Below the pieces are notes generated by a model, which was not told the origin of the DNA, searched no databases, and worked only from the letters and a program-made list of their open reading frames with translations. From Sipunculus nudus (taxonomy: Eukaryota > Annelida > Sipuncula > Golfingiida > Sipunculidae): a stretch of DNA of 64,000 nucleotides. The translations under genes and the position numbers were made by a program. The stretch covers positions 47,414,079 through 47,478,078 of the forward strand of contig CM049309.1 in assembly GCA_026874595.1 (NCBI GenBank), given 5' to 3'. Positions 21,720-35,000 of the stretch are shown piece after piece (positions within the stretch are counted from its first letter, which is position 1; each line of letters opens with the position of its first letter).

Positions 21720-22345
21720 AAGGGGTCTTAAAAATTCTAAATTCTTACATTCCTTGGCCCCTAAAACCCTGGGATAGAATAAGAAAATGTTTGTAATACC
21801 GGTATGAAATTAAAGAAAAGAATTATAGGTAGGTTTTAAGACTTGGCGGCCATCTTGAAAATGGGAAAACCAAGGGTCTTATAATATATTTAATGGCTTC
21901 AATAGATTCCTTTGCCCTGAAAACCCAGGGATAGAACAAAAAATGTTTGCAATATGTCAAATTATAAAACAGTTATACGTATTATCATAATTTGGCGGCC
22001 ATTTTGGACGCCAACTATGAAATGGAAAAACCAGGGGTCCTATAAAATATTTAATGGCTTCAATAGATTCCTTGGCCATGAAAACTCTTGGATTGAAGCA
22101 AAAATTTGTGTAAAATGTCAAATAGTAAAAGTTATGCGTATTTTATGATTTGGTGGCCATCTTGGACACCATCTTGGAAATGGGACAGCCATGGTTCCTA
22201 TAAAATTTTTAAATGCTTCATTAGATTCCTTGGCCCTGAAAACCCTGGGATAGAAGAAAAAATTTTTGTAATATGTCAAATAATAAAAGAGTTATAGGTT
22301 TTTTCATGATTTGGCGGCCATCTTGGACGTCATCTTGAATTTTTC
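21720..22345. repeat. ~155-bp tandem repeat, about four units
   Basis: ttggcggccatcttgg-type blocks at about 21,844, 21,991, 22,149 and 22,311 set a 147-162 bp period. Units also share caatagattccttggcc, gaaaaccctgggatagaa and atatgtcaaat. It starts directly at the LINE 3' end. The two open frames in it repeat each other and are repeat-derived. Confidence 0.85.
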
Positions 22346-22434
22346 AAATTCATCAAGGGTGCCAGCGTGGCACCCGTGGGATTTTGAATCAGGACCCCCT
22401 AGAGGGTCAAATCCCATTGAGAAGAACTATGCAC

Positions 22435-22660
22435 TAAATTTTCCACAACTCTGTCCAAATTAAACGTTTTTCCTCCAGACTATAAACACTTTTCCTGAAA
22501 AAAACTTGTCCCCCAGCCCCAGAACTGGGCTCTGGATTTAATAAAATTCTCATACCACCCAACGCCAATACCCACGAGCCGGTTAACACGTTCCCTAGAA
22601 AAAAATTGTCCCCATCCCCCACACCCGGAACTGGGTTCCGGATCCACCATTGTTGACATC
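22435..22660. repeat. Two-fold degenerate repeat with ctgggctctggat units
   Basis: Two related halves share a ttccctagaaaaaaa/ttcctgaaaaaaa block, ttgtcccc, cccagaactggg and tctggat/ttccggat. It is probably part of a larger interspersed repeat. Its minus-strand open frames simply mirror the two halves. Confidence 0.5.
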
Positions 22661-22693
22661 ATTATTATCATCACACTAAATTGAGAAAATATG

Positions 22694-22736
22694 GTGTGTG
22701 TGTGTGTGTGTGTGTGAGGGTGTGTTGGTGTGTGTA
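22694..22736. repeat. (GT)n microsatellite
   Basis: A GT run with one interruption, followed about 60 bp later by a CA run (22,792-22,806). Confidence 0.9.
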
Positions 22737-23049
22737 AATGCGATTTGCCCAGTTACGCGACTGTATGTGTGTGTGTCGAAGCCCCCCTCCCACACACACA
22801 CACACAACCATTGCAAATGGAAATTCCGCCCTTGAATTTAAGCAGTTGATCAGTTAAGCAGTAACTGCCGGATATTTTTTGTCAGTCTGCTACCAATTTT
22901 AGGTTGCACTTATATTGACATTAATTGAATTTTTAAACTGTTTGACAGGACCGTCTTAAATCAATTCAAATTTGATTAAGTCATAGGTCCGGGAATAGGC
23001 ACTTCCAAATTGAATGTGATAATGTTAACAGTAAAATGGCAGACGCTTT

Positions 23050-23230
23050 TGGTTGTGTCATCTGAGCAATATGAATCACCCTTAGTCCGTCGTCCGTTCT
23101 GCCGCCGAGCTGTCTGGCCGACCAGCCGTTAACCATGTACATATCGAAATCGTCAGACCTAGAACCATCTACTATAAATCCAGGGAGATCCTGGGCAAAT
23201 CTGCTTGGAAACCTGAATTTAGATCAAGGC

Positions 23231-23278
<48 letters not shown>

Positions 23279-23395
23279 GAGCTAATGACCGAAAACATGA
23301 TTTTGAGCACACGGGCAGTCAAACGGGGCCACATTATATCCATTAGGCCTAGAATCTCCTTACGTAACATTCACGGAGGTCCTGCATAGGCAAAT
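23050..23395 (-). mobile_element. Inverted, decayed copy of the 156-bp satellite element
   Basis: On the minus strand this reads as about two satellite units (gattctaggcctaatgga, tcaaaatcatgttttcgg, aggtttccaagcag) split by a (TA)n run at 23,235-23,272. A cggacgacgg microsatellite near 23,090-23,110 and half of the terminal hairpin (gctcagatgac) near 23,065 follow. Order and sequence match 400-1,702. The AGGTCA palindrome at its expected place has decayed. Confidence 0.7.
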
Positions 23396-23430
23396 TATCT
23401 TATCAATGACTGGTTCATTTAAAGTCGGAG

Positions 23431-23551
23431 CAGCAGTGATATAGGACCCGAGTCTGGACTCGAGTCCACTTTTTTAGGGACTCAGACTTGGTCTCGAGGA
23501 TCCAAGACTTTTACTCAGAGTCGGATAGTGTGGATTCCACTACATCACTGA
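23431..23551. mobile_element. Short hAT-like MITE with CAGTGAT ends
   Basis: It begins gcagtgatataggacccg and ends gtggattccactacatcactg. The outer 8-9 bases are inverted repeats and the interior is rich in GAGTC/GACTC. A related, longer element is at 39,205-39,625. CAG-type ends and subterminal repeats fit hAT, but no 8-bp target duplication is visible. Confidence 0.55.
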
Positions 23552-23974
23552 TGAACAGAGGGAGCCATTACATTTAGAATATAGTCCTTTGGGATATTTC
23601 TAATTTTGTAAGTGGATTAATATAAATATTTGTGAAACTGACAAGGTTCTGTTTATCATGGAGGTTTATTTCCAAGAAAAGATGAACTACTGTCGCTTTA
23701 CACTTTTTTGGGTCCATACTGGATAAGCAGCCAAGCTAGCAATTCAGATGTATGGTTAGATGTTTTTTATATGTTGATATATATCTAGTGATTATATATG
23801 TATCAACTGGTAGATTTAATGTACATGTCAAGACCCAGATCCTGATCAATCGGTTATTGGTCCAGACCAAATCCCGATCGGCCTAAAATCTGAACGAGAT
23901 TCAGAGTGAGTGGACAAAAATACTGAATTCTGCACATTTCATTTCAGATTCGTCTAGCCCTAGTTTGATTTACC

Positions 23975-24160
23975 CTTCAACCGGACATACACTTGAGAAT
24001 TTGTTGCGCAACATGTTGCGGAACACGCATTTTGCGTTACATGTTGCATGCGTGTATAAAATGTTGTGTCATGTTCCTAGTGCACTGCTCTGCCATATTT
24101 CAAGAAACAGCACCGGTTCCATTTTCATGCAACGTGTTGCACTGTGTCAAATTTAGTTCT
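23975..24160. mobile_element. MITE with TTGCGCAACATGTTGC-type ends
   Basis: The left end (gttgcgcaacatgttgcgg) and right end (catgcaacgtgttgcactg) are inverted, with more acatgttgc copies inside. The left end matches, inverted, the element in front of gene 1 (3,915-4,036). Confidence 0.5.
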
Positions 24161-24224
24161 CCTGTGCGGGCCAATGGAACTGCAGTGTTTTATGTCACAG
24201 CCGTAGGGTTGCCGAGGTCATCAA

Positions 24225-25565
24225 AAGCTGGCTCAAGATGGAAGGCAACTTCGAATGGACAATCAAGGGACCCATGGGTCCCGGCGCACAGCCGAAATAT
24301 TTTAGTAAATGCAAGATATAGCTGATTTTTATTATTATTTTAGCAAATGCAAAATATACTTTTTCTCTATTTTTTTTTATAAATTAACACTAAAAGCTAA
24401 GAAGAAATGGCTGTGCTATCAAATACTAAATATAGGTTTGCCAAATTAATCCTGTGCACTAGTACTCCAAGGTACTATTTCTGAATGCAGTAGCCTAGCT
24501 CTCATGATAAAATATCAAGTACCAAATGTCAGTATTTCAGCTATGTGACAGTAATATGTACGTAAAATATCCACTCCGCTGGGAATGTATGAATCCCTGT
24601 CAAACATAGGATAAGGAAGAAAGCGGAGATTAGCTCAAGTATAATAATACACATTTAATTTATTCACTGAAATAAATGCTGCAAAAATTTCCAATTTCAA
24701 AGGAGCATAAACTCAATCTGATAAGTACATATATTGTACTGTGTAATACATACATTTGGCCAACAAAATGTGTTAATGTTATTAATAATTCTAAGAACAC
24801 AGGTTATTATTTCCAAATGCAAAATCAAAATCATTTTAATCATGGCTTTGATATATAATTTATAATATTGAACATAGTACAATTTACAGCTACATACTTA
24901 AAATATAGATTGCAGAACACTTGTATTAATTCTACACATTATTCACAATTATAAATTGCATCATCATATTCACTCACTTTGTTAGATAACACCACATTAT
25001 GCATCAAATGTATTTATTTTTACCAGAAAAAATACCGATAACAAAACAATAAATATATAAAAATAAAACTAGATTCGGATTTCACAATTCTAAATAGCAC
25101 CTTTATTTATCAATAAAAGGCTCATATATTATCAATTTATTTATACTGATTGGTTTAATCATATTTTAATTTATAAAATTTATTTAAAAGGAAATTATTC
25201 TCTTTAAACATGTTACATTACCTCTGGATTATTGTTTTTGAATTACTATCACAGCTTTACAATTAAGAATTACAGTTCAAACAATATAAACAATTATTGC
25301 ATTACACCTGGTGAATAATGTTGTGTGTGAGGGGGTGGAGTGGAGTAAGGGGGTATAGGTGATATGAGAGTTAGTGTACATCTGTGACAGCAGGGGTGCT
25401 CAACTAGTGTTTCATTACTTATAAGGTTACCAAGGCAGGGCTGAAGTAACCAGAAGTGGTACTGTCGTGGGATTGACAATGTAAGACAATACAATATGGC
25501 CTCCAAAAAAATTCAAATTCAAGTTTAATCTTTTAGCTTTTATTTTCAGTTTCAGATTTTAAAAG
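24225..25565. repeat. AT-rich interspersed repeat R1, copy 2
   Basis: It aligns over its length with 1,703-3,060: same start (ctcaagatggaaggc), same middle blocks, and the same 3' part with gagggggtgg and gcagggctgaag. The two copies differ by many small changes. The matched ends (about 1.35 kb) suggest a defined element rather than a chance shared fragment. Confidence 0.75.
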
Positions 25566-26800
25566 ACCGACGGTCTTAACTGAAGGAGTAATGTAGGTGT
25601 CAAAAACCAGATGCAGTTGAGAAGACATACTGCAGAGATTTCCATTGGTACTGAACACACTGGCCACACAGAAAAAGGACCTTACAGTTGAAGCGTTGGC
25701 TGAAGGAAAGCGATACACTTCAGGGGCCTGTCGCAATAACATTTTACTGGACTTAAGCATAGTTGGGGGCCTAAATACCATGATTACAATTGTGACGTCA
25801 TATTGGTTACCATGGTTACACAGATGCCCCTGGGCTTAAGTCACCTACATGACTTAAGTCACCTTATTGCAGCACACCCCAGAACCTTACTGGTCTTCTT
25901 TAGGACATTATTTTTTTTTAATCGAGCGCACCAATAGAACACATCGACCGACAGCCTGAATCTTCCAAATACCTATGGTGAAATAGCCGAGATGTTATAC
26001 AGCTTTGCTGTATGTCTCCTCAAGTAAATTTGATCTTTGACACCTACATTACTCATTCAGTCAAGGACGTTAAAAGCTGCATATATTGTTACCCTTCTTC
26101 AGAGTTTACTCGAAATATAAAATATAAAAACAGGGTGTCAACAGAAGCAACCAAAGAACTGGCAGAAGGCTTTGAGATCGTCTTCCTTTAAAACTGCATT
26201 CAACTTGATGAGTGGTCACAGCATGCCAACAAGGAAGTGTAAGATGATCATCAGCTTACTTTGGAGTCGTTAGAAAAATGTTACTCTATCATTGTGGAGG
26301 ATGGAATTGACCAACCTGAAGAATTCCCAACCCTTGTTTGGCGTTGTGCAGAGGCAGGCACTCGGACTATATATAACATTCAGAGCATTTTTGGCACAGA
26401 GCAGAAAATAGCATTTAGAAGTCCAGGCACAGATGTATTCATCCTCCTGTTATATCTAGTGTATAAGTTTGATAAAACCCCACTTCTTCTTTTTGGACGA
26501 ATATTGGTCTCAGCTCCAACACACGGAGGTATATCAGCATATCACAACTTGTGGAGAAGCTGGATAATTCAGTAATATTATCACTGCTTGCTCTTCAAGC
26601 ATTCACTGGATCTGAGAGCTTGGTCGATGAAGTAACAAGGGTTTGTTAATGCTTTTGGTAAACTCGGAGAGTCCAAACTGCTATCCAATTTGCAACTGAA
26701 ACCTTTACTGGGATATGGATTAGAATACATACATAGAGGAAAACATGAAGATCCTTTTTGAACAGATCCAAGGTAAAAACCGAAACAGCTTTCCACTATG
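25533..26800. pseudogene. Relic of an unnamed transposon gene, partly inverted
   Basis: The + strand shows LIFDTYITHSVKDVKSC (26,028-26,080), TRTIYNIQS, IAFRSPGTDVFILLL (26,405-26,455), and LLALQAFTGSESL (26,583-26,620) followed by a VNAFGKLGESK frame. Phrases such as RSPDTDV and ALQAFTG recur, as I recall, in uncharacterised transposon-linked proteins of molluscs and cnidarians. The minus strand at 25,533-25,640 carries a second copy of the first motif (LVFDTYITPSVK), so part of the gene is duplicated head-to-head. Stops and frameshifts abound. Confidence 0.5.
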
Positions 26801-27580
26801 TCAGATGATTCTCAAGGAAAAGCCTTTGCGTACCTAGCTATCCAAATAGCGTCGCATAATAACGGGCAGGTCTGCTGAATGCGTATGAATATAAAAAGCA
26901 GGGGAGCAAGGCTTCACTAGAAGCAAATTGTTTCACTAGAATCTAAAAATAGTTCAAAATGACTCCTGCAAATAATATCTTATTTGCATTTGTTGATCTT
27001 AATACTTGTAGGTATAGACAAAATAATCAGGTTTTTTGGCTTCTGGGTAGCACACAATGCCAAATATTGCAAAGTTTATCGAAATGGGAAAAATGTCTTT
27101 CTCACTCAGTAATTTTTTTAAATATATTATCTATGCATCGAAGAGAATTATTGAATCAACGTTAAATGATCCTTTGTGGTTTTATGCTATTTTGAGGGTT
27201 GTTTTAATTTATTTTTAGGCTGTGGGAGAAACATGAAGTGGCAAAATGAAAACGGGAATTAAAACATAAGTTTTATGGAAGCCATCTTGAATATTAAAAT
27301 GGCCACCAGAAATATAAATTTATTAATAGTACCACTAATTTGTTTGAATAAGAAACCTAAATTTAGATACCAGAATCCTTTTTTTTTTTCTTTTATGAGC
27401 TGAGAAATCGCTATGTGTTGATTTTATGATATTTGCATTTCGTGCACTGCATACCTACGAGTACACCTCTTCTAAGCTGTTTTACTAGATAACGGCTACC
27501 GATAGGTTAATAAGAATTTCAAATCCGAATGTCTCATATATTTGTCATAAAGGAACAATAAAATCTCTCGAGCTCTCGGA
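26800..27580. other. Spacer upstream of unit B
   Basis: AT-rich, with short open frames lacking any recognisable domain. Homology to the region upstream of gene 1 begins only at about 27,584. Confidence 0.5.
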
Positions 27581-27785
27581 TCACTAGTGTATTGCCGGCT
27601 TAACATCTGCTGTGTCCGTCCCATAAACACGCCAATTAAGTCACTCTCACATCTCGCAATGATATTCATGTTACATTCATGCCTTATCTTCTGTATAAAT
27701 GTACAACTTTAAGGAAAAAGTAAACCTGAGATAAATGACACACTCAGTAAAAGTTACACATGCAGAAAGTATTAAGGTATATATG

Positions 27786-27791
27786 TATATA
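27786..27791 (+). promoter_or_regulatory. TATA-like box of protease gene 2
   Basis: TATATA 46 bp upstream of the ATG, within a 240-bp stretch almost identical to the gene 1 promoter. The two genes may therefore be similarly expressed. Confidence 0.45.
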
Positions 27792-27831
27792 CATTACTTT
27801 ACGTGCTTATTCCGTGAAAAGCACTCCGACA

Positions 27832-28328
27832 ATGAAGTTCCTCCTGGTTCTGTCCGTGATCCTGGCCACCGCCTACGGCTGGATGAGTAAGTTGCCTTCA
27901 CTCATTCAAACCTTAAACATATGAGTTGGTGTATGTTTTTAGAATAGAAATCTGGACAGTCGAGGGGTTAAACGCTCGGCTATCTTCGCTGGCGACCCGG
28001 GTTCGATCCCCGGTGTGGCTATGAGAGTGGGTTGTAGTTGCCCGTCCAAGGCCGGTGGTTTTCTCTGGGTTCTCCGGTTTCCTCCACCTCTTAAGACAAC
28101 CGAACGCCATCATCGGAGCCATGGAGAGTGCCTTGATTACTTATAATAACTATTTGAACAATCCATGTAAAATATATAGTTTATATTTAATATCATTCAG
28201 TTTAAATACGGTAGTGGTTTGTCTTTTCATTCTACGAAATAAACGTTTAGAAAGTGACAGAAATCCCTTTCTTCCACTTTCAGAAATGGCGATATCTGGT
28301 CTATTGAAAATAGTCAAGCTTCTGGCTG

Positions 28329-28378
<50 letters not shown>

Positions 28379-31300
28379 CGAAACCTCGTTGTGTCGAAGT
28401 CAAAGGGGCCGTCAGAAAACTTCGACACATTCGAGGTTCGACACTAGCGGGTTTTATTTGGTAATAATTTAAACAGAGTTGTCAGCAATATCGAGTCTGT
28501 TACTTCAACATAAGCGGGGTATTCGACTTAAGCGAGTTCTTGACAACGAGGTTTCACGGTATATATTTGGGGGAGAGGGGGTAGGGGGAGGGGAGGAATA
28601 AACATCAGGGTGAGATATCTGCTACAGTTTGGGTTTCTGTGATTATGTTATGTAAAATGGTAGGAGCGTTATTGGTGACTACACACATGGCTTTGGTTTC
28701 TGTGATAAATGTTATGTTATTACCTGGTGGAAGGAGAGTTTGAGTGTAAGAACTGGCAACAAGATTGATCTGTACTCCAGTCGATTAAGGCTGCTAAAAA
28801 ATAATTTGAGGTGAGACCATTATTCTCTGATGAATGTAGGTATAATTTTGGTTGAAATACACAGTCTACAATACTGATTGGCAGAAACTGGCATTTGCAG
28901 AAACTTGCCAACCTTGTTTCTTATCTTACCATGCCACCAATTGGACAGCTTTTAAATTCTTAACAAAATAATCAAAATAAGGTTTGGTGCCCAGGGTAAG
29001 GTAGACGTGATTTACACATATCAAGCAATATGCTCCTTAAAATTAAGATTTCATAAAATCGGCTGGTGCGAATTCTAATTTGAACTACACCAATTGCCAT
29101 GTCAGAAAGGCAAATATAAGACTACTAAATTTAAAAAATACAACATGTACTCTAACATTGATAAGGTTCAAAAGGGGCTATGGTTCAGACTTGGAGCACT
29201 ATCAGGGATGGCTACATGGCAGATTGAGAGGTGTGAATAGCCCACGCTATCGCGCCGTCACACACATACACACACGCATATATATATATTTAAAATATAT
29301 ATATATAAAACATTACAAATTGAGAAGTTTGAATAGCCCACGCTAGCGCCCCGTCACATACATACATACACACACATATATATAATATATATATACCATC
29401 TCAGATAGCATACACGTTGCACAAAACATCACAAGTTAATTAAAACTTTAAAAAAAAACATGTTAAAACAGCAGTTTCCACTATTTATATTTTTAGTCCC
29501 CAGCCGGACTAATCAAATGGTCCGCGTCTGTCCGTCCGTCCGCCCGTCCATCCCACCATTCTCTACTACATATTACTGAGACGCTTGCTGCTTTTTTCAC
29601 CAAATTTTACAGATTTATTCAACACATGTCTGACATGCGATTAATACCTCATGGTTGTTGCCATCTCTGTTTAGCAACTTTCTGCACCTTAAAAATGTCT
29701 TTTTTATTCTCCTTTAGATAGTGAGTAAATAAGAACGCTTCAGCCTTCAAATCATATTCAAGGATTCTCTGGAGCTATGGAAAATCAATTAATACAAAAT
29801 TGAAAAGAATTATTTTCATACTTATTTTTTCATCGGATAACCTGTCCCTCATTATTTATTGTTCAAATTTGTACACATTTCATCCCCCATACCACCCTGG
29901 TAAAACAGGGTCATCTGCATAACTAAAAAGCTAATCATGAATCTTCTTTTTTAAATACAGTTTGTGTTTTTTAAGGTTCATTATTTTAAAAAGGGGTTCT
30001 TGCCAAAGTTCGGGAAAATTTGGGTATCACTGATGCTACACTTTCCTATCCTAGTTAATTATTGCAGGGGACTATTTGTGTTTCTTGGCCCTCGTGTGTG
30101 AATGTGATTGATTGCAATTTAAGTTATACAAGAAAGTGTTTCACTCGATGTATATAACTGGCAGAGCATCCATTCAAGGACAAGCTACAATACCACAGTC
30201 ATGACCATTTATTTGCCTCTTGGCGTTGTTTAAATGGAAGTCTCTGAATATGATTCATCAAAATCATATCAATGTCTCTGGCATTATTAAGGTGAATGCG
30301 GTTGGAGCAAGTACCCGGATGCAGGCGAGTACGGCTTTGGGACTCCTTACATTGTTGGGGGAAGAGAGGCGAGGCAAGGCGAGTACCCTTATCAGGTGAG
30401 CCACAACCTTGCTTTTCATGGCATTTTGGCATGTAAAGGTAAAGGCGTGGGTTTTTATACTTTGATATCACCAACGATGTCAGTCTCATCCGACTTAACA
30501 CTTTGCCTTCCTGGTCTTTCGGGCCGATTCTTCCTGTAGCTTTTCTCGGCTCCCTGGGGAGCATACACCCCAAGCAGCCATAACAGGCGCTAGAGGGTTA
30601 TTCTTTCTACATTTGCGTGTTACCCAAGACCAGTACCCATTCACTCCTGGGACGAGAGAGTGCTTCCTTGTGGTAAAGACTTTGCCTAGAAGTCTGTGCG
30701 CAGACGGCGGTCAGAAGGGGATGCGAACCCACAACGCTGATGTAACAAGACCGGCGCCCTAACCATTAGGTCACCAGGCTCCACACAATGTATGAGTTTT
30801 GCGGGCTATTGATGGGTGTGACACAAGACAGCGAGGAGACACAGTCATGATATGTATTGTGTGAATGAAGCAACTGACAGCCTGTCAAACGCGCAGTTGC
30901 ACGGCGTTTTATCAGCAAAAATATTGCCAAGATAAGGACCAACTGACAGTGTGACAGGAATGTATTTACCGAAGACACACAAACAAGTGTTCCTGGGTCA
31001 TGGCACTGCATCGGCAGCCAGTCACAAAGCGTGTAGATACACATAAATGGTCTCGTCCTCTTTTGGCCAAACCCAGCCAAAAACACAGTATAGGTTCACA
31101 CATGGGAATCTTATACTACTACATGGATAAGACGCGTGAAACCGCATGTAAAAAATAACAACCCCGGGATCTAAATTTGTAACGCTTTTGGTATATAATA
31201 AAATGAGATTTTACATTATACTCTATAATCATTAGTTCCTTTCCTTGACTTACTGTGTACTGTAATATCAGAATACCTTGCTGCCGAACCACAACAATGA

Positions 31301-31395
31301 CAATATGTCACGTGAAGCAGCATCGGCAGTTTAAGCTTCTTGAGACGAGAAAACAAGACACTAAGCTTGCGATATGCTTTTACATATATAATAAT

Positions 31396-31452
<57 letters not shown>

Positions 31453-31959
31453 CTGTTCTTTACATGTTTTGCAATCTTAGGCGTCACTTCGCAGATCAGG
31501 GTCACACTATTGTGGAGGCGTAATCATTAACACCCAGTGGGTCATCAGTGCCGCTCACTGTACCACTAGAAAGTAAGTCTGCTATTGTAGAATTTATCTG
31601 CTCTAACATATTAGCCTTTTTTTGTGTTGGTACGGGCACGGGTTATATACGGTGCCAATTTAAATGGTTTGAGTTCTATGGTGGTTCAATTTAAAAATAT
31701 TGGCCGAGCTTTCTGGCGAGTCGGCATCCCCCCCCCCCCCCATATATAATATATGATAATATTATGATAGATATTTTCTTGCTTTGACACTGGAGAACCG
31801 ATTGTGGATGACTAATATTTTCTTTTCCCCGTCCTTATATAAACTTTATATTTACTAATTCCTTCATAGCCTTTAATTAGCCACACATTAGATAATTTAA
31901 GGGTATAGAGAAAGTAATGAATATAAAGCCTGTTATCGCCGAAGATGTGAGTCTCTTTC

Positions 31960-32042
<83 letters not shown>

Positions 32043-35000
32043 GAGTAGGGGGGCTGTATATGAACATTTTGTTTATCACTGATCTTGCCTTTTCCTGTAA
32101 AAGAAACGCATCAGATGTCCAAGTAGCTGTCGGACAACACTTTCGCAGTGACAACGCTGAACCGACCATAGTCGTCCATGACGTATCCAAAATAATCAAC
32201 CATGAAGAATATAACTCGATCACCTTTTCCAACGACATTTCTCTTTTGAGAATGAGCGCCCCCATCACCATGAACAATGACGTCCAGCCAGCCTGCAGAC
32301 CAAATGACGAATCTTACGCTGGTGAAACCGGCATTGTCAGCGGATGGGGTGCCATTTTCTCCGGTAAGAACAAAACCGGTTTGTTGCATTCACAATAATT
32401 TCGACGTGCAACCTCTAGCATCCGCATTTTAATGTGTACGCAATTTTTAACTCTGGCTTTAGTAAGAATTTAATACAAAACAACTTTCAAGCAAATTATC
32501 TTATATCCATTAATTGTCCCACATGCGGCGTATTTTCCTTTGTTCTAACTGTACGTTCAATATGCTTGCATCACAGGGTCATGAAAAGTGACCATGCAAG
32601 TGAAGTTGCATGGCGACTTTCCAAATAAGGCGAAGAACTGGTGCTTAGCCAAAAAAAATTACACGCGTGACCTTCGACCATGGAGGCGGGGCATGTGGGA
32701 CAAATCAGTTATAGCCCAATGAAATGTAAAGCAAGCCATGAGATTTGCTTGGCTTGTGTCAATCATGGCAGGCGAGCCGTTTAGGTGACACAAGCCTCGC
32801 AAACCTCACGGCTTGCATAACATTTCATTTGGCTTTAACCAATACAAAAACCTTTGACACATACGTAAGTATGACATATTATGCAATGATAAGAAAGGAG
32901 AAGAAAACAGCATACTCTTCGTTAAAGGTGCCACTTAATGTCCTCTTTATATAGCAGGGAAGAGGGGACCCCTCCCACTTTCTCATGCTTGACCCCATAT
33001 ACCTGTAAATACATTATATTTTTTAATTTATATTAATTGGATTCTATTTTTAGGTAAAATACAAATCAAATATTTATAAATTGATATTACCAAGCCATGA
33101 AAACTCGAGTTTTTTTTAATTTTATATATTTTTGGTGGAGGTAACCGCCTCCATTTTTTAATGCTGACTTATCTAATTCTTAAAACAGTATGTACATCTG
33201 AAGAGTTTCCATTTCGGTATAGGACTACTTGACACGGCGGTAGCACTCGCTTCCTATAATTATTATATCCTGGTGTCACCCAGACGCGGTGTCTACAGCA
33301 CCTGCGGGTCCTGGGTGTGTAATCATCCCCATTGCTGGGTCATAACACCGAGGACCCCCCCCCCCCCAAGACTCACTCGTATGTGAGTGATATACGGCTG
33401 TGGGGGACGGCCTCCCCATTAAGCCAGCAGAGCGCTCACCCTGAGTGGTTGCCGACCGTGAAAAACCTCACGGCCTCGGCTGAGATTCGAACCCACGATC
33501 TCCCGGCTTTGAGTCCTGCGCTCTACCCCTGAGCCACAGAAGCCGGTAAGAAACTCGAGTTTCCTGTAACTGCTATAACAGCAGACAAACAGCAGAGAGT
33601 TACCCCGTTTCATTTGCAATCGTGACTGAAAAGCCTTCGGACATAATGTCTCAGTCCTACTGACACTGGCGACGGCTGGCAACGTATTCGAAAACTGGAT
33701 TATCTCAAGAACTCTGCAAGTAGGTCACGGCAAATGGACAAAGTTCGGAGAGCATCACAAGGTACCGAAAGCTCAGCCAGATCGTTAAAAATTTAATACT
33801 TCCTAAATTAATTCCCAGCCCTTCGGCAAAGCATCCCAAAAGTTTTGTCTCAAAGCATCTGCTTTGTGTCTGCGATAAGAGGCCTAAGTATCCGCAATGT
33901 TTCGGCGAACCATCGGTGATATGTTTTTGTACGGCGAACCTTCGGTGATAACCAGAATGAAGCTGGGACTGGAAATGTTCATATTTATACCCACCAATAA
34001 GGCATCCACGATACATCTGTTATAAAATTGCAGTGTTCGGCTACGCATTAGCAACAATTCTTCGATGCTCAGCAGATGTGACAAGCCTTCTCCGAACATT
34101 CAGCAAACATCACCTTTGCCTCACCTTTGCATTGCCAAACTTTCAACGAGCTTCGCCGAATATTCACGTTCATGGTCACGGGATAATAACCTTGGCGACC
34201 ATAGCCGAAGTATAACCAACTATTTGAAGCATATCAGCTTTAACTTCGCAGAATAACCACAAGTCAAATTTATAATTGGACTGCTCCTTTTTTTACAACA
34301 TTTTTCACGCAGGCAGTCACAACCCATCGCCAAACTTTTTAATTCGTCAAACATCGCAAGAGGCCAAAACCCCAGTGGGACTTCGGCATAAAGTACATCA
34401 AAAACAATTTTGATTGGGTAACCAATCGTTTCGGTTACGCTAATTTTCTTTTGATTTCTGTTTAACATTTGGTAAGAAATCAAATGGTGTTCCTATATAA
34501 GACCGGCGTCAGATTACTATCATTTTACTCCAAACTGCGTTTTATACCTTTCTTGCAATGCTGCAGGTGGGCCGAGCTCCGATGAACTGCGATCTGCTCT
34601 CGTCCACTCAATCATGACGGACGCGGAGTGCCGCGATGCCTTCCCGGGTAAAATCTACGATGGCATGGTTTGTGCTGGTCGTTATGGTAACAACCCAACT
34701 GATACCTGTCAGGTAACATTGTGTAGTATTTGTCATTTTTATTTAATTATCATTTTACATATATTTACCAGCCACTACTCACTGGTCAACGTTAATTTTA
34801 AAAGAAATTTACAAATTAAATAGATAAAAAATAAATGATAATTTATTAATTATAATGCGCATATACAGGGAACCATTGTTCACAGGCGCTTTAAAAAGAT
34901 TTTTGAATAAAACAATAAAATAACATGTTGCAATATAAAAAAAAGTATAAATGTATAAGAGTCATCAAAATGAAACCAAAACAGCTTACATGTATGGAAA

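Noticed and set aside
21954..22297. Two overlapping 63-64-codon frames
   Set aside because: They repeat each other because they lie in a 155-bp tandem repeat.
26220..26250. Second hammerhead core (CTGATGA on the minus strand)
   Set aside because: No GAAA string or pairing stems follow at the needed distance.
30199..30573. 124-codon minus-strand frame
   Set aside because: Antisense to protease exon 2 and to a SINE; not a gene.
30199..30785. True tRNA gene at the A/B-box segment
   Set aside because: Boxes are embedded in a repeated SINE present at the same site in gene 1, and no cloverleaf with intact acceptor stem is seen; the same holds for 27,950 and 33,395.
32111..32389. 92-codon minus-strand frame (also at 10,300-10,578)
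   Set aside because: Antisense shadow of protease exon 4; present in both paralogues only because the exon is conserved.
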